Below are positions 1 through 10,652 of a stretch of 64,000 nucleotides of DNA, in pieces (positions within the stretch are counted from its first letter, which is position 1; each line of letters starts with the position of its first letter). The notes under the pieces were generated by a model. The model searched no databases, was not told the origin of the DNA, and saw only the letters and a list, made by a program, of their open reading frames with translations. The stretch lies in contig NC_134354.1 of the NCBI RefSeq assembly GCF_048569485.1, forward strand, positions 333,949,643 to 334,013,642, read 5' to 3'. The stretch comes from Anomaloglossus baeobatrachus (taxonomy: Eukaryota; Chordata; Amphibia; Anura; Aromobatidae). A program made the position numbers and the translations under genes.

Positions 1-2
1 CT

Positions 3-1379
3 TGGATGGGCAGGATGAATGTCATTAAAATGGATATCCTGCCACGCTTTTTGTACTATTTTCAAACCATCCCCATTTCTCCTCCCAGTAGTTTTTTTCG
101 TACCCTTCAATCTGCTATTATCCGATTCATATGGGGTAAAATTAAACCAAGAATCAACTTACGCACTCTTACCCTTCCAAGGGAGTGTGGAGGAGCAGGC
201 CTTCCTAACTTCAGAGTCTACATGCAGGCTGCAGCCTTGACCCGTATATTAGACTGGCATTTCAACAGTGACTCTAAGCAATGGATACGGGTAGAGCAAG
301 AAGGACTGGAGATTCCTCTCAAACACCTCCCGTGGATACCTCCTTCAGACCTTCCTAACGTGGGGATGCTTTCAAATTTTATCAAAGAAACGCTCAAAGT
401 TAGTCACATAGTATCCAAAAAAATGTCGCCTTCACAGTCAGTTAGTCCCCTCGCTCCCTTATTCTACACTCCATCATTTCACCCTGGATATAAACAGAGA
501 AGCTACTTCGGCTGGAGGGCGGAGGAAGACATCCGCTTGGGGCACATACTGATTGATGGTAAATTACCCTCATTCCAAACCTTTCGGACACTGCTTCCGT
601 CTAGAGGTTCACAATGGTTGGAGTTTCTCCAACTACGGGCATTTGTCTCTCCGGGGAGAACAGTTGATCGAGTCCGAGGCACTTGTAGTGCCTTTGAGGA
701 ACTGTTTACTAAAAATAGCCCGCCTGAACACACAGTCTCCCTTCTGTACAATATTCTTATCAGAGTTGGGGTCTCAGGCAAACGAGGCTACCAATTGGCT
801 TGGGAAAAGGAGCTGAAGCAACACTTCTCTCCCGATGAGTGGAAGAAATGTTTCTTATTTACTCATAAATTGTCAGTCACGTGCTCTGCAGAGGAGAAAA
901 ATTTTAAGATTTTGACACGTTGGTACCAGTTTCCGTCTAAACTACATATTATATTCCCTTCAGTGTCTGCGATGTGCTGGAGATGTGGGCAAGATGTCGG
1001 TACCATGACACATATCTGGTGGGAGTGTGATGGAATAAAACAGTTTTGGGGAAAGGTTCTTGCTAATTATCAGCTTATAACTGGGAAAGCAGTGGATAAC
1101 TGCCCCAAGATAGCCCTCCTCTCTATATTACCACACTCAATCGCTTATCATAAGAGAGACATACTCCGCTTCTGCCTGGCGGCGGCGCGCTCCGTCATAC
1201 CTAGGTACTGGAAGTCCTCCACGATCCCTCCTATCTCGGAGTGGTACTCTGAAATGGCAAACATATATAGGATGGAGGAGCTCTCTGCCGACATTGCGGG
1301 CACTGGAGACAAATTTTGCAGGACCTGGGGAGAATGGATCCTATTTAAAGATTCTCCAGATTTTGTTAAACTGTTTTGA
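3..1379 (+). CDS. L1-like ORF2 C-terminal part (reverse transcriptase thumb and zinc-knuckle tail)
   Basis: The product is the C-terminal ~459 residues of a LINE ORF2 polyprotein, which nicks target DNA and reverse-transcribes the element's own RNA. The frame is already open at the window edge, so the methionine at base 6 is internal and not a start. Hallmarks are the post-RT block starting GRMNVIKMDILPRFLYYFQ, which matches the conserved L1 region after the RT fingers and palm, the FIWGKIKPRI segment, and a C-terminal cysteine-histidine knuckle CWRCGQDVGTMTHIWWEC (Cx2Cx7Hx4C). The frame runs to a stop at 1377-1379 with no internal stop over 1.37 kb, which suggests a fairly young copy. RT YxDD and endonuclease motifs are upstream of the window, so activity cannot be judged. 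Confidence 0.85.
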   Translation, partial: WMGRMNVIKMDILPRFLYYFQTIPISPPSSFFRTLQSAIIRFIWGKIKPRINLRTLTLPRECGGAGLPNFRVYMQAAALTRILDWHFNSDSKQWIRVEQEGLEIPLKHLPWIPPSDLPNVGMLSNFIKETLKVSHIVSKKMSPSQSVSPLAPLFYTPSFHPGYKQRSYFGWRAEEDIRLGHILIDGKLPSFQTFRTLLPSRGSQWLEFLQLRAFVSPGRTVDRVRGTCSAFEELFTKNSPPEHTVSLLYNILIRVGVSGKRGYQLAWEKELKQHFSPDEWKKCFLFTHKLSVTCSAEEKNFKILTRWYQFPSKLHIIFPSVSAMCWRCGQDVGTMTHIWWECDGIKQFWGKVLANYQLITGKAVDNCPKIALLSILPHSIAYHKRDILRFCLAAARSVIPRYWKSSTIPPISEWYSEMANIYRMEELSADIAGTGDKFCRTWGEWILFKDSPDFVKLF

Positions 1380-1614
1380 TGGAGCCATAACATCTTATTA
1401 GATTGATGGAGTAAAGCTTGGTCAGGGTGAACCGGATAAGAATGTAGGATCACCTGATTCTCATACGATAGAGAGTGCCCCTCCCCCACCCTAATAAAAT
1501 CAAACTACCCACCATTTCCCTTGTGTGTCTGCCTTCGTCTTCCCAGCTTACTCACGCTGCTACCTACCTCCCCCACACTTCCCCTTCTAATTCCCTCCCT
1601 TCTCCCCCCTTTCT

Positions 1615-1692
1615 TTCCTTTTTTTTTTTTTTTTTTTTTCTCTTCTTTTCTTCTTCTCTCTCTCTCTCTTCTCTTCTCCTTCCCTTTTCCTG
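1615..1692 (+). repeat. Pyrimidine tract in the LINE 3' UTR
   Basis: A run of about 20 T followed by TCTTCTTTTC and CTCTCT simple sequence. Polypyrimidine or polypurine tracts are common in L1 3' UTRs. Open frames of low complexity here (rich in Pro/Ser/Leu or Lys/Arg) come from the tract and are not genes. Confidence 0.8.
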
Positions 1693-1903
1693 GGTTCTCG
1701 CTGGAATCCAAGTTGAAGAGGCTTATTGAGGATTATAGATGAAAAGTGCTCACTATTCGGTCAAATCGAGATCGAGACAGATTGGAAAAACATGATTTCT
1801 TTACTATGCAATTTATAAAAAGTTTGACATGTCAGTCATTCAGTTTCACATGCTGTTTATGTATAATATGATATGTTTACAATAAAAATAGATTGAACAT
1901 AAA

Positions 1904-2464
1904 TGTGTTGCTAAACGAGCCCCTACCCTTGGTACCATTCTTTCTCCGAGCCTTTTTTTGAGTGAGGTTGACTATAGAGAGAGATCCTCTTGGATTACTC
2001 TGAAAGGTTTTTATAAATGTGGTGCGAACAAATGCAAAGCGTGCGGTTTTGCACAAAAAGGAAAAACCTTTCAGTCTACTTCAAACCAAAAAACATTCCA
2101 CATAAATACTCTAATTAATTGCAATACGACCTTTGTTGTATATTTAATAACATGTAAGATCTGTAATATTCAATATACAGGCTGCACTACGGGCCCCTTG
2201 AAAGTTAGAATCAGAAGACATCTTTCTGACGTTTTTAAACAGAACGCAATTGCTATATCAGCGGTTTCCAAACATTTTGCCTTGGTGCATCAGGGTGATG
2301 TTAGTGGTTTTCAATTTAAGGGTGTAGAACAGATACCCAGACCGATTAGGAGTGGAGATCACAGGAGGAAATTATTAAATAGGGAATCCTTCTGGATTTT
2401 CACCCTCAACACTAGATACCCGGAGGGTTTAAATAATCGTCAGGACCTGATATTACATTATTAA
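1904..2464 (+). CDS. PLE reverse-transcriptase tail and GIY-YIG endonuclease domain
   Basis: The C-terminal part of a PLE polyprotein, about 186 residues, which supplies the endonuclease for target nicking. The frame is open from about 1904 (AKRAPTLGTILSPS, a typical RT-endonuclease linker) to the stop at 2462-2464. A start at 1958 would be artificial. The linker has cysteines (FYKCGANKCKACGF), as in Penelope/Neptune proteins. The GIY-YIG core is VVYLITCKICNIQYTGCTTG followed by LKVRIRRHL, then the conserved ESFWIFTLNTRYPEGLNNRQ with the catalytic-type Glu and the Asn-Thr-x-x-Pro-x-Gly-Leu-Asn signature. No stop or frameshift is seen in this part, but the RT palm is absent. Assignment to PLE is firm; the subclade is not determined. 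Confidence 0.85.
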   Translation, partial: CVAKRAPTLGTILSPSLFLSEVDYRERSSWITLKGFYKCGANKCKACGFAQKGKTFQSTSNQKTFHINTLINCNTTFVVYLITCKICNIQYTGCTTGPLKVRIRRHLSDVFKQNAIAISAVSKHFALVHQGDVSGFQFKGVEQIPRPIRSGDHRRKLLNRESFWIFTLNTRYPEGLNNRQDLILHY

Positions 2465-3129
2465 ATATAATCGGTTCCTGTATTTCCCTCCCTTTCTTCT
2501 ATTATATTGGTATTATATCTAGAGGGACTAATATGCCCTGCACCCTAGTTCATATTATGCGGTTTTTCTACTTCCTTGCTATATGTTTGCAATCAAAAAT
2601 GTTGTTGGAATATTACTTGTTTTAATAATAGTGGAATGTTGGATTGGTGTGTAACAATTACCCTCTATCGAATTTAGTGCACTATTGAAAGGCCAGCATA
2701 TGCTGCATATATGTGGAAAGTCATATGTTAATGGATATAGATTAGATTTTTATTCTACAAAGGATTTTTCATTCCCCTTTGATCTGTATAATCATATCTA
2801 TGTTGTCATGTGCTGAGTGTCTTGTTGGATCACTATACATTATATCTATATGTATATTAAATAATCAGGGAAACCGGTCCATAAAATTCTCTTAATGTGT
2901 ATGTCATTTTATATGTATATATATATTTTTTTGTACATTTTCTGTATTTGTGTATCTTTGCATTATACCATATTACCTCATGTATATTTACATATATGAA
3001 TTTGCCATTGTATACCTCCATTTTCTCAGATCCCTTGTAATTACTACTTGAGGAGTTGCCTCTAGTGAAACCACACATGTGAATTTAATCAGTGGAGCAG
3101 GGATCCGATATAAGGGAGTTGGTTATACT
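2465..3129 (+). other. PLE 3' untranslated region, no gene seen
   Basis: AT-rich sequence following the PLE stop codon and ending at a TTAA (3130-3133) where the next element is inserted. No convincing frame, RNA gene or further repeat was recognised. Confidence 0.5.
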
Positions 3130-4212
3130 TTAACCCCTTCACGACCGCGGGAAGTAAAATTACGTCCTATTTTAACGTGAGTTAACGACCAGGGACGTAA
3201 TTTTACTGCCTAAACTTCATTTGATTGCCGTGGCCATAGCAACGGCTTTCAAATGATGTCCCCTGCTGTTTCTTACAGCAGGGGACCTTTGCTTGACCCC
3301 AGGGGGGCGGCATCGCCACCCCCTATCGACGATCGATGTGATTGGCTGTTCAAATCTGAACCGCCAACCACATCGATCGCACTAATTTCGGCAAAAATAA
3401 TGCCCGAATTAGTGCGATCCTGTGAGATCCAGCTATGAGATGCCGCAGCTGCTGCAGCATATCATAGGTGGACCTCAAACATGCCGCCCCCAGCCCCTGC
3501 AGCACTGATTGGAGCGATCGTGCTATGACGCGCAATCGCTCCAATCAGTGTGCAGTGGGGCGGTCTGATCTGCCGGTGGCCGCCCTCCCCAGGCCTGTGC
3601 TGGCCTGCGAGCCCTCCCCCAACATGTCTGCAGCGTGCAGTGGCTGGTACTTGTGGTACCAAGCCACCGCTGCTGCTGCCGCCGCCGCCGTAGCTGAGGT
3701 CACCGCTGCTGCTGCACGTGAGTACTGTGCTCACTTTGCAGCCCGTGCGCCCTCCCGTGGTGCCCCTGCGCGCTGCCATGATAGCCCCTGCCGTGCCCCC
3801 CCCCGCGATCTGCAACCCCCAACCCCCCCCCCCCCGACGTCCCGATCTGCTCCCCCCGCGATCTGACTGCCTCCCCCATTATCTCTATTCTGCTTCTGCA
3901 GCTCCCTCTGCGGTCTCCCACCCTCTGCTCTCCACCCTCCCCCTCTGCTCTCCCCCCCCTCTGCTCTCAACCCCCCCTCTGCTCTCACCCCCCCTCTCCC
4001 CCTCTGCTCTCCCCTGACGTCCTCTTACCTGTCTTCACCGGCCTGATCACATCTGCGTCCATCGCTGGGTCCTTCCTGGGCATTCTGCTGATCTGCCTGC
4101 TGCTCCTGTAAAGCTGTCCATCTCTCTGCCATCTGTTCCTCTGCAGCTCTTCTGGTCAGTGATCCTCCTGCTAGTCCTCTGGGTACTGTGAGTATAACTT
4201 TTTTTTTTTTTT

Positions 4213-5165
4213 CCGTATCCCCTGTCCATTTTTACACCTCATCCGTCCGTGCGTCCTGCCAAGCGCTGATCAGGGATGCAGATAACGGATCGGCATCCCT
4301 GCTCAATTTTTGGCGTGACTTTTTTTTCCGTATCCCCGACGCTTTTTGTATCGCATCCGTCCGTGCGTCCTGCCAAGCGCTGATCAGGGATGCAGATAAC
4401 GGATCGGCATCCCTGCTCAATTTTTGGCGTGACTTTTTTTTCCGTATCCCTGACGCTTTTTGTATCGCATCCGTCCGTGCGTCCCGCCAAGCGCTGATCA
4501 GGGATGCAGATAACGGATCGGCATCCCTGCTCAATTTTTGGCGTGACTTTTTTTCCGTATCCCCGACGCTTTTTGTATCGCATCCGTCCGTGCGTCCCGC
4601 CAAGCGCTGATCAGGGATGCATATAACGGATCGGCATCCATGGTCAATTTTTGGCGTGACTTTTTTCCGTATCCCCGACGCTTTTTGTATCGCATCCGTC
4701 CGTGCGTCCCGCCAAGCGCTGATCAGGGATGCACATAACGGATCGGCATCCATGGTCAATTTTTGGCGTGACTTTTTTCCGTATTCACGACGCTTTTTGT
4801 ATCACATCCGTCCGTGCGTCCCGCCGAGCGCTGATCAGGGATGCAGATAACGGATCTGCATCCGTGGTCAGTTTTTGGCGTGACTTTTTTCCGTATTCAC
4901 GACGCTTTTTGTATCACATCCGTCCGTGCGTCCCGCCGAGCGCTGATTAGGGATGCAGATAACGGATCGGCATCCCTGCTCAATTTTTGGCGTGACTTTT
5001 TTCCGTATTTGCGACGCTTTTTGTATCGCATCCGTCCGTGCATCCCGCCAAGCGCTGATCAGGGATGCACATAACGTATCTGGATCCATGGTCAATTTTT
5101 GGCGTGACTTTTTTTTTTACGTATCCCCGACGCTTTTTTTTATCGCATCCGACCGTGCGTCCTGC
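4213..5165. repeat. Tandem array of a ~112-bp unit, about 8 copies
   Basis: Each unit contains GCGCTGATCAGGGATGCAGA, ACGGATCGGCATCC, TTTTTGGCGTGACTTTTTT and GACGCTTTTTGTATCGCATC. Unit starts recur at about 4263, 4377, 4490, 4602, 4715, 4827, 4939 and 5051. The unit length leaves frames open on both strands, giving repeated pseudo-proteins up to 175 residues that are not genes. Confidence 0.9.
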
Positions 5166-5205
5166 AGCGGCCGATCAGTGCACTGCATCTGTGTGTTTGA
5201 AAAGT

Positions 5206-6480
5206 CAAATGGCGCTCCTTCTCTTCTGAGCCCCGCCATGCGCTCAAACAATTACTTTCCACCACATATGAGGTATCTGCGTACTCAGGAGAAATTGCAC
5301 AATACGTTTTATGGTGCATTTTTTCCTGTTACCCTTGTGAAAAAAAAGCTACCTAGTTGAAGCAACTGTTTTGTGGTAAAAAAAAATATTTTTCTTTTCA
5401 CGGCTCAACGCTATAAACTTCTGTGAAGCCCCCAGGTGTTAAAAGTGCTCACAAAACATCTAGAAAAATTATTTGAGGGCTCTAGTTTCCAAAATGGTGT
5501 CACTTGTGGGGGATCTCCACTGTTTAGGCACCATAGGGGGTCTCCAAACGTGACATGGCGTCCGCTAATGATTCCAACCAATTTTGCTGTCAAATGGCGC
5601 TCCTTCTCTTCTGAGCCCCGCCATGCGCCCAAACAATTACTTTCCACCACATATGAGGTATCTGCGTACTCAGGAGAAAATGCACAATACATTTTATGGT
5701 GCATTTTTTCCTGATAGCCTTGTGAAAAAAAAGCTACCTAGTTGAAGCAACCGTTTTGTGGTAAAAAAAATTTTTTTCTTTTCACGGCTCAACGCTATAA
5801 ACTTCTGTGAAGCCCCCAGGTGTTCAAAGTGCTCACCAAACATCTAGAAAAATTATTTGAGGGCTCTAGTTTCCAAAATGGGGTGACTTGTGGGGGAGCT
5901 CCATTGTTTAGGCACCTCAGGGGGTCTTCATACCCCACATGGCGTCCGCTAATGAGTGCAGCTAATTTTGCACTCAAAAATTCAAATGGCGCTCCTTGCC
6001 TTCCGAGCACTGCCGTGTGTCCAAACATTTGATTTCCACCACATATGAGGTATCTGCGTACTCAGGAGAAAATGCACAATACATTTTATGGTGCATTTTT
6101 TCCTGTTACCCTTGTGAAAAAAAAAGCTACCTAGTTGAAGCAACCGTTTTGTGGTAAAAAAAATTTTTTTTTCTTTTCACGGCTCAACGCTATAAACTTC
6201 TGTGAAGCCCCCAGGGGTTCAAAGTGCTCACCAAACATCTAGAAAAAATATTTGAGGGCTCTAGTTTCCAAAATGGGGTCACTTGTGGGGGAGCTCCATT
6301 GGTTAGGCACCTCAGGGGGTCTTCAAACCCGACATGGCGTCCGCTAATGAGTGCAGCTAATTTTGCGTTCAAAAATTCAAATGGCGCTCCTTCCCTTCCG
6401 AGCTCTGCCGTGCGCCCAAACAATTGATTTTTACCACATATGGGGTATCAGCGTACTCAGGAGAACATGCACAATAAATT
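5206..6480. repeat. Tandem array of a ~390-bp unit, three full copies plus a partial
   Basis: Units begin at AAATGGCGCTCC near 5206, 5593, 5985 and 6381. Each carries CACATATGAGGTATCTGCGT, a poly-A/T stretch, CTTCTGTGAAGCCCCCAGG and GGGCTCTAGTTTCCAAAATG. Copies diverge modestly. The array sits inside the TTAA element and ends in related single-copy sequence to 7174. Confidence 0.9.
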
Positions 6481-7178
6481 GTATTGTGTACTTTCTCTTT
6501 TCTCCCTTGTAAAAATGAAAATTTTATGGCTAAAGTAACATTTTTGTGTTAAAAAGTAAAATTTTCATTTTTTCCTTCCACATTGCTTTGGTTCCTGTGA
6601 AGCACCTAAAGGGTTAATAAACTTATTGGATGTGGTTTTGAGCAGTGTGAGGGGTGTAGTTTTTAGAATGGGGTCACTTTTGGGTATTTTCTGTCACCTA
6701 GGCCTCTCAAAGTCACCTCAAATGTAATGTGGTCCCTAAAAAAAATTATTTTGTAAATTTTGTTGGAAAAATGAGAATTTGCTGATGACCTTTGACCCCT
6801 TCTAACTTCCTAACGGAAAAAAAATTTGTTTCGAAAATTGCGCTGATGTAAAGTACACAAGTGGGAAATGTTATTTAGTAACTATTTTGTGTGACATATC
6901 TCTCAGATTTATGGGCATAAATTTTCAAAGTTTGAAAATTGCGAAATTTTCAAAATTTTCGCCAAATTTCCTAAATTTTCACAAATAAACGCAAAAAATA
7001 TCGGCCTAAATTTACCACTGACATGAAGTACAATATGTCACGAAAAAAAACAATCTTAGAATCGCCAGGATCCGTTGAAGCGTTCCAGAGTTATAACCTG
7101 TCAAAGTGACACTGGTCAGAATTGCAAAATATGGCCCGGTCATTAGGGTGTTTTAGTGGCCGGGGGTGAAGGGGTTAA

Positions 7179-7330
7179 GTCAGAACATGACTAAGACCTG
7201 AAGCATCGAAACGCGTTGTTCTGCCATCTTTCTGACATCTATCATGGTATCTGCTGGATTTTTACTGCCTTATTTTCAATAAAAAGGACTTTTAATTTAT
7301 TCCTGGCGCTGGAAATCTCTCTTTCTACTT
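7179..7330 (+). ncRNA. PLE 3' tail with degenerate hammerhead-ribozyme-like motif
   Basis: After the TTAA insertion the PLE resumes with AAGACCTGAAGCATCGAAACGCGTTGTTCT: a CCTGA block, a short insert, then CGAAACGCGTTG, flanked by AAGA and TTCT that could pair. Hammerheads need CUGANGA, a stem II and GAAA; here the first core and stem II look shortened, so self-cleavage is doubtful. PLEs are known to carry hammerhead motifs in their terminal regions. An AATAAA and a TGGCGC block follow as in the better copy at 17484-17641. Confidence 0.45.
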
Positions 7331-8343
7331 TTAATCTGGATGGTTGCCGAGCCTTACTCCGTGCGCAGGACTCCTGATTATAACCAGCAGGTCAGTCCCT
7401 GCTGAGCTGGACCCTCCCTTATCTTTTTGTTGCTTTAAGCTAGGTTCACATTAACACATTGCTCTCCACTAAGTACTACATTGAGGTTTCTGTTAGTGTC
7501 ATAAAAAACAGACCATGTATTTGTGCATGTTTGAAAAAGGCGAATACTGCTAGGACGGAGGCCATACTGTGTTCACAGCAACTCCATCAATTACAGTCAT
7601 GAGCAGGGCTAGATTAAGGTTGGTGGGGGCCCCGGGCAGAAAATCTGGTGGGGGCCCCATAACGTTAACATTTTTAGCCATAACAGTAGAGCGCGAACTG
7701 TAGCATTTAGATATAAATCCAATGAACATTTATCTTATCCTGTTGAGGAGAGCCATAAGATGAAATACTTAATTAACTTCTTGACAAGGGATTGTGGGAA
7801 ATATGTCGATTTGCCTTAAGTAATTCAGGTTTCAGATCATATACATGACACAGATATAAAGGTGGCTGTCATTGCCTGTTTCTCCACACCTTGCCTGGAA
7901 TGCAAGGAATGTCCAGGTGTAAGAAGATACCATATAAGGAAGACCCCTGGTCAAGCTAGAAGACATCACAGACCAAACCATCAGCATGGATCCACCAGAT
8001 GACGTCCCTCCCATCACCATCACCATGGATCCATCCAATGATGTCATAGACCCGCCTACAATGACGCCCACCAATCAGCTCATGGACTAACACATTGTTC
8101 GACCTACTGACCAATGAACACATCCGGACATGCCCCTTTGCAAGGTTATATCAGAGCAAGCTCAGTTGTAATAAAGGCAGAGCATGGGCTGACTTCTGTC
8201 GAGGAAAGATGAATATCCGACTGTGTCTGATCTCATTTTTCAAGCATGCACTCGACCCACACCAATTAGGGAAGGCAGTAGGCAACTAGTGATCTCTGGT
8301 TAAGAGTTCACCTTAACAATCCTGATCTGCCACATTCAGATTT

Positions 8344-9010
8344 ACAGTACTACAATACAGATACAGTCCAGGATAACTCACAGCCGTCCCTTATACACAC
8401 AGTACAATACAGACACAGTCCAGGATAACTCACAGCCGTCACTTATACACACAGTACAATACAGATACAGTCCAGGATCACTCACAGCCATCACTTATAC
8501 ACACAGTACAATACAGATACAGTCCAGGATCACTCACAGCCATCACTTATACACACAGTACAATACAGACACAGTCCAGGATAACTCACAGCCGTCACTT
8601 ATACACACAGTACAATACAGACACAGTCCAGGATAACTCACAGCAGTCACCTATACACAGTACAATACAGATACAGTCCAGGATAACTCACAGCAGTCAC
8701 CTATACACAGTACAATACAGATACAGTCCAGGATAACTCACAGCCGTCACTTATACACACAGTACAATACAGACACAGTCCAGGATAACTCACAGCAGTC
8801 ACCTATACACAGTACAATACAGATACAGTCCAGGATAACTCACAGCAGTCACCTATACACAGTACAATACAGATACAGTCCAGGATAACTCACAGCAGTC
8901 ACCTATACACAGTACAATACAGATACAGTCCAGGATAACTCACAGCCGTCACTTATACACACAGTACAATACAGACACAGTCCAGGATAACTCACAGCCA
9001 TCACTTATAC
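8344..9010. repeat. Minisatellite, 50-52-bp unit, about 13 copies (copy A)
   Basis: Unit of the form AGTACAATACAGACACAGTCC plus AGGATAACTCACAGCCGTCACTTATACACAC. Two variants differ by an AC pair (50 versus 52 bp) and by CAGCCGTCACTT versus CAGCAGTCACCT. Units are head-to-tail with no spacers. Confidence 0.95.
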
Positions 9011-9027
9011 ACAGAAAGTAGAGTTAA

Positions 9028-9585
9028 GGCTGCTTTACACGTTTCAATTACATATGCGATCTCGTATGCGATCGCACCCGCCCCCATCGCATGTGCGGAA
9101 TGGGCAATTTGTTGCCCGTGTCGCAGAAACGAATAACCCCCGTCACACGTACTTAACTTCAAAACGACCTCGCTGTGGGCGGCGAACATCTACTTCCTGA
9201 AAGGGGAGGGACGTTCGGCGTCACAGCGACGTCACAGAGCGACCGGCCAATAGAAGCGGAGGGGCGGAGATGAGCGGGACGTAAACATCCCGCCCACCTC
9301 CTTCCTTCCGCATTGCCGGCGGGAGCCGCGGGACGCAGGTAAGCTGTGTTCATCATTCCCGGGGTGTCACACGGAGCGATGTGTGCTACCTCAGGAACAT
9401 TGAACAACCGGATGTTCAATTTTTAGAAATTGAACGACGTGTATGCGATCAACGTTTTAACGCACAATCAGGGTCGCACGTAGCTGTCACACAGTACAAT
9501 ATCACTAACGATGCCGGATGTGCGTCACTTACGACGTGACCCCGCCGACATATCGTTAGATATATTGTAGCGTGTAAAGCCCGCT
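9028..9585. mobile_element. MITE, GGCTGCTTTACACG family (copy A)
   Basis: Inverted ends GGCTGCTTTACACG and CGTGTAAAGCCCGC, with TTAA at the left and TTTA at the right. The interior is GC-rich with hairpins and no transposase. It belongs to the same family as 18303-18856, 21496-22068, 47296-47885, 49877-50415 and 55581-56127. A target of TAA/TTA suggests PIF/Harbinger; some copies show TTAA, so a Kolobok-like mobiliser is not excluded. Confidence 0.75.
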
Positions 9586-9831
9586 TTACTCACATATTTT
9601 TTATTGATTCCAATGTTAAGGCAGCCAGGGCTGCCAGGGTTAAGGCTCCAGGTTTTTGTGGCCTCCGGGTGAAAGAGTCTCAGTGGACCCCATCCACACA
9701 TAGGCACGCACATACACATACAGGCATACGTACATATACATATTTGAAGACAAATTCAGAAAAATACATATAAACAGACAAATATATGCACAGTCATATA
9801 CACTGACATACATGCAGACTCAGACACATTA

Positions 9832-10215
9832 GGGCTAGTGCGCACGTTGCGTAATTCCATGCATTTACGCTGCGTATAGCATTGCAGTGTAAATGCATGC
9901 ATCCTGCGTCCCCTGCACAATCTATGTAGATTGTGCATGATACGTGCGCACGTTGCTTTTATGAACGCAGCGATTTGGGTGCTAAAATGTTGACCCAAAT
10001 CTGTGCGTTCAAAAAATGAGCATGTCAATTATTCCGTGCGCTATGGATGCAGCTCCCACTCTGTCTATGGTGGGGGCAGCAGCCAGAGCGCATGAAATCG
10101 GCTTTTTTTGTACAGAAAAACTGCATCCATTCTGCAGTGTTTCTGCAGCGATTTCACGCGCACATATGCTGTAAAATCGCTACAGAATATTCAGCAGTTA
10201 CGTGCGCATAAGCCC
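9832..10215. mobile_element. MITE, GGGCTAGTGCGCACG family (copy A)
   Basis: 384 bp between TTA trinucleotides. The ends GGGCTAGTGCGCACGTTGCG and ACGTGCGCATAAGCCC are inverted. It contains several internal stems, for example around TGCATTTACGCTGCG and GCGATTTGGGTGC. Non-coding. Likely PIF/Harbinger-mobilised (TTA target). Confidence 0.7.
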
Positions 10216-10267
10216 TTACAGGTATTAATATGGGGAAGTCGCCAGCAGCCTCACTCACCTCTCCCGC

Positions 10268-10652
10268 ACCATATCACAAGGTGTGGAGAACAGGAGAAGG
10301 TGGTCATCTTCAAATCTGTGTTTTGTGTATGATCTGAAACCTGAATTATGTAAGGCAAATCGACATATTTCCCACAATCCCTTGTCAAGAGGTTAATTAA
10401 GTATTTAATGGAAAGGCTCTCCTCAACACCAGAACGAGGCCAGAACGCGGCTCCCATAGAGTTACATTGATTTGTCACCTCCGGCGAGCTCCATGGAATA
10501 CTGGAGCTGCCGGCAAGTCACAAATCACAGGAGACCGATGGAAGCAACGGTGGAAAAAGATGAAGACAACGGCAGGTGAGTATAAGACAGGGGTCAGGGG
10601 ACTTACATTTAAAGCACCACTCCTGCGTTGCAATAATAAATAACTGGAGTGG
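10268..10652. other. Spacer between duplication copies, with an inverted copy of hAT-internal sequence
   Basis: Bases 10274-10440 are the reverse complement, at roughly 80 percent by eye, of 7743-7890 (shared blocks include AAATCGACATATTTCCCACA and CCCTTGTCAAGAGGTTAATT). The rest (10441-10652) resembles a MITE and ends in a GCACCACTCC..GGAGTGGTGC hairpin just before copy B begins. The spacer has no equivalent after copy B. Confidence 0.8.

Larger units (their letters stand above)
1..1903 (+). mobile_element. L1-like (Tx1/L1 clade) LINE, 3' end
   Basis: This is the 3' part of a non-LTR retrotransposon that enters the window from the left. It holds the ORF2 tail (3-1379), then a 3' UTR with a long pyrimidine tract (about 1615-1690), and it ends near a CAATAAAAATAGATTGAACAT tail around 1880-1900. 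An AATAAA-containing tail close to the end is typical of L1 elements in fish and frogs. The 5' part, with the endonuclease and RT active site, is outside the window. The right boundary is set where the Penelope-like reading frame resumes at about 1904, so it may be off by a few bases. Confidence 0.8.
3134..7174. mobile_element. Large non-autonomous piggyBac-like (TTAA-target) element
   Basis: A 4041-bp insertion bounded by TTAA on both sides (3130-3133 and 7175-7178). The ends are inverted: CCCCTTCACGACC at the left and GGTGAAGGGG at the right. TTAA target choice and CCC..GGG termini fit piggyBac-type transposons, but Kolobok-type elements also use TTAA. No transposase is encoded. The left kilobase holds several perfect hairpins (for example the CTGCTGTTTCTTACAGCAG stem near 3264 and a GCACTGATTGGAGCGAT stem at about 3500-3550). 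The middle is two tandem arrays (4213-5165 and 5206-6480). It lies inside the PLE 3' UTR, so it is younger than that copy. Confidence 0.65.
1904..7435 (+). mobile_element. Penelope-like element (PLE), 3' half, split by a piggyBac-like insertion
   Basis: This is the distal half of a Penelope-like retroelement. It has an RT tail plus GIY-YIG endonuclease frame (1904-2464), a 3' UTR (2465-3129), then a 4-kb insertion (3134-7174), and it resumes at about 7179. The resumed tail carries a hammerhead-like block (about 7187-7215, ending in GAAACGCGTTG), an AATAAA (about 7278) and the sequence TGGCGCTGGAAATCTCTC. The same order of parts is seen in minus orientation at 17484-17641, which supports the assignment. 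The LINE is directly upstream, so the PLE is either 5'-truncated or was interrupted there. The 3' boundary (7330-7435) is uncertain. Confidence 0.65.
7431..10267 (+). repeat. Segmental tandem duplication, copy A
   Basis: 2837 bases, nearly identical to 10653-13428. The offset is 3222 at the start, 3172 after the minisatellite and 3161 near the end. The copy includes 173 bases of flank, the 8-bp target site and the left 2.66 kb of the hAT-type element at 7604. Divergence by eye is well below a few percent. Confidence 0.95.

Noticed and set aside
4188-5095. Repeated-domain proteins (SVRASRQALIRDADNG) on both strands
   Set aside because: Translation of the 112-bp tandem array inside the TTAA element.
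7832-8074. 80-codon frame duplicated at 11054-11296
   Set aside because: Lies in non-coding hAT interior; conserved only because of the segmental duplication; no domain.
8344-9010. CRISPR-like direct repeats
   Set aside because: Units are contiguous 50-52-bp minisatellite copies with no unique spacers, in a vertebrate genome.
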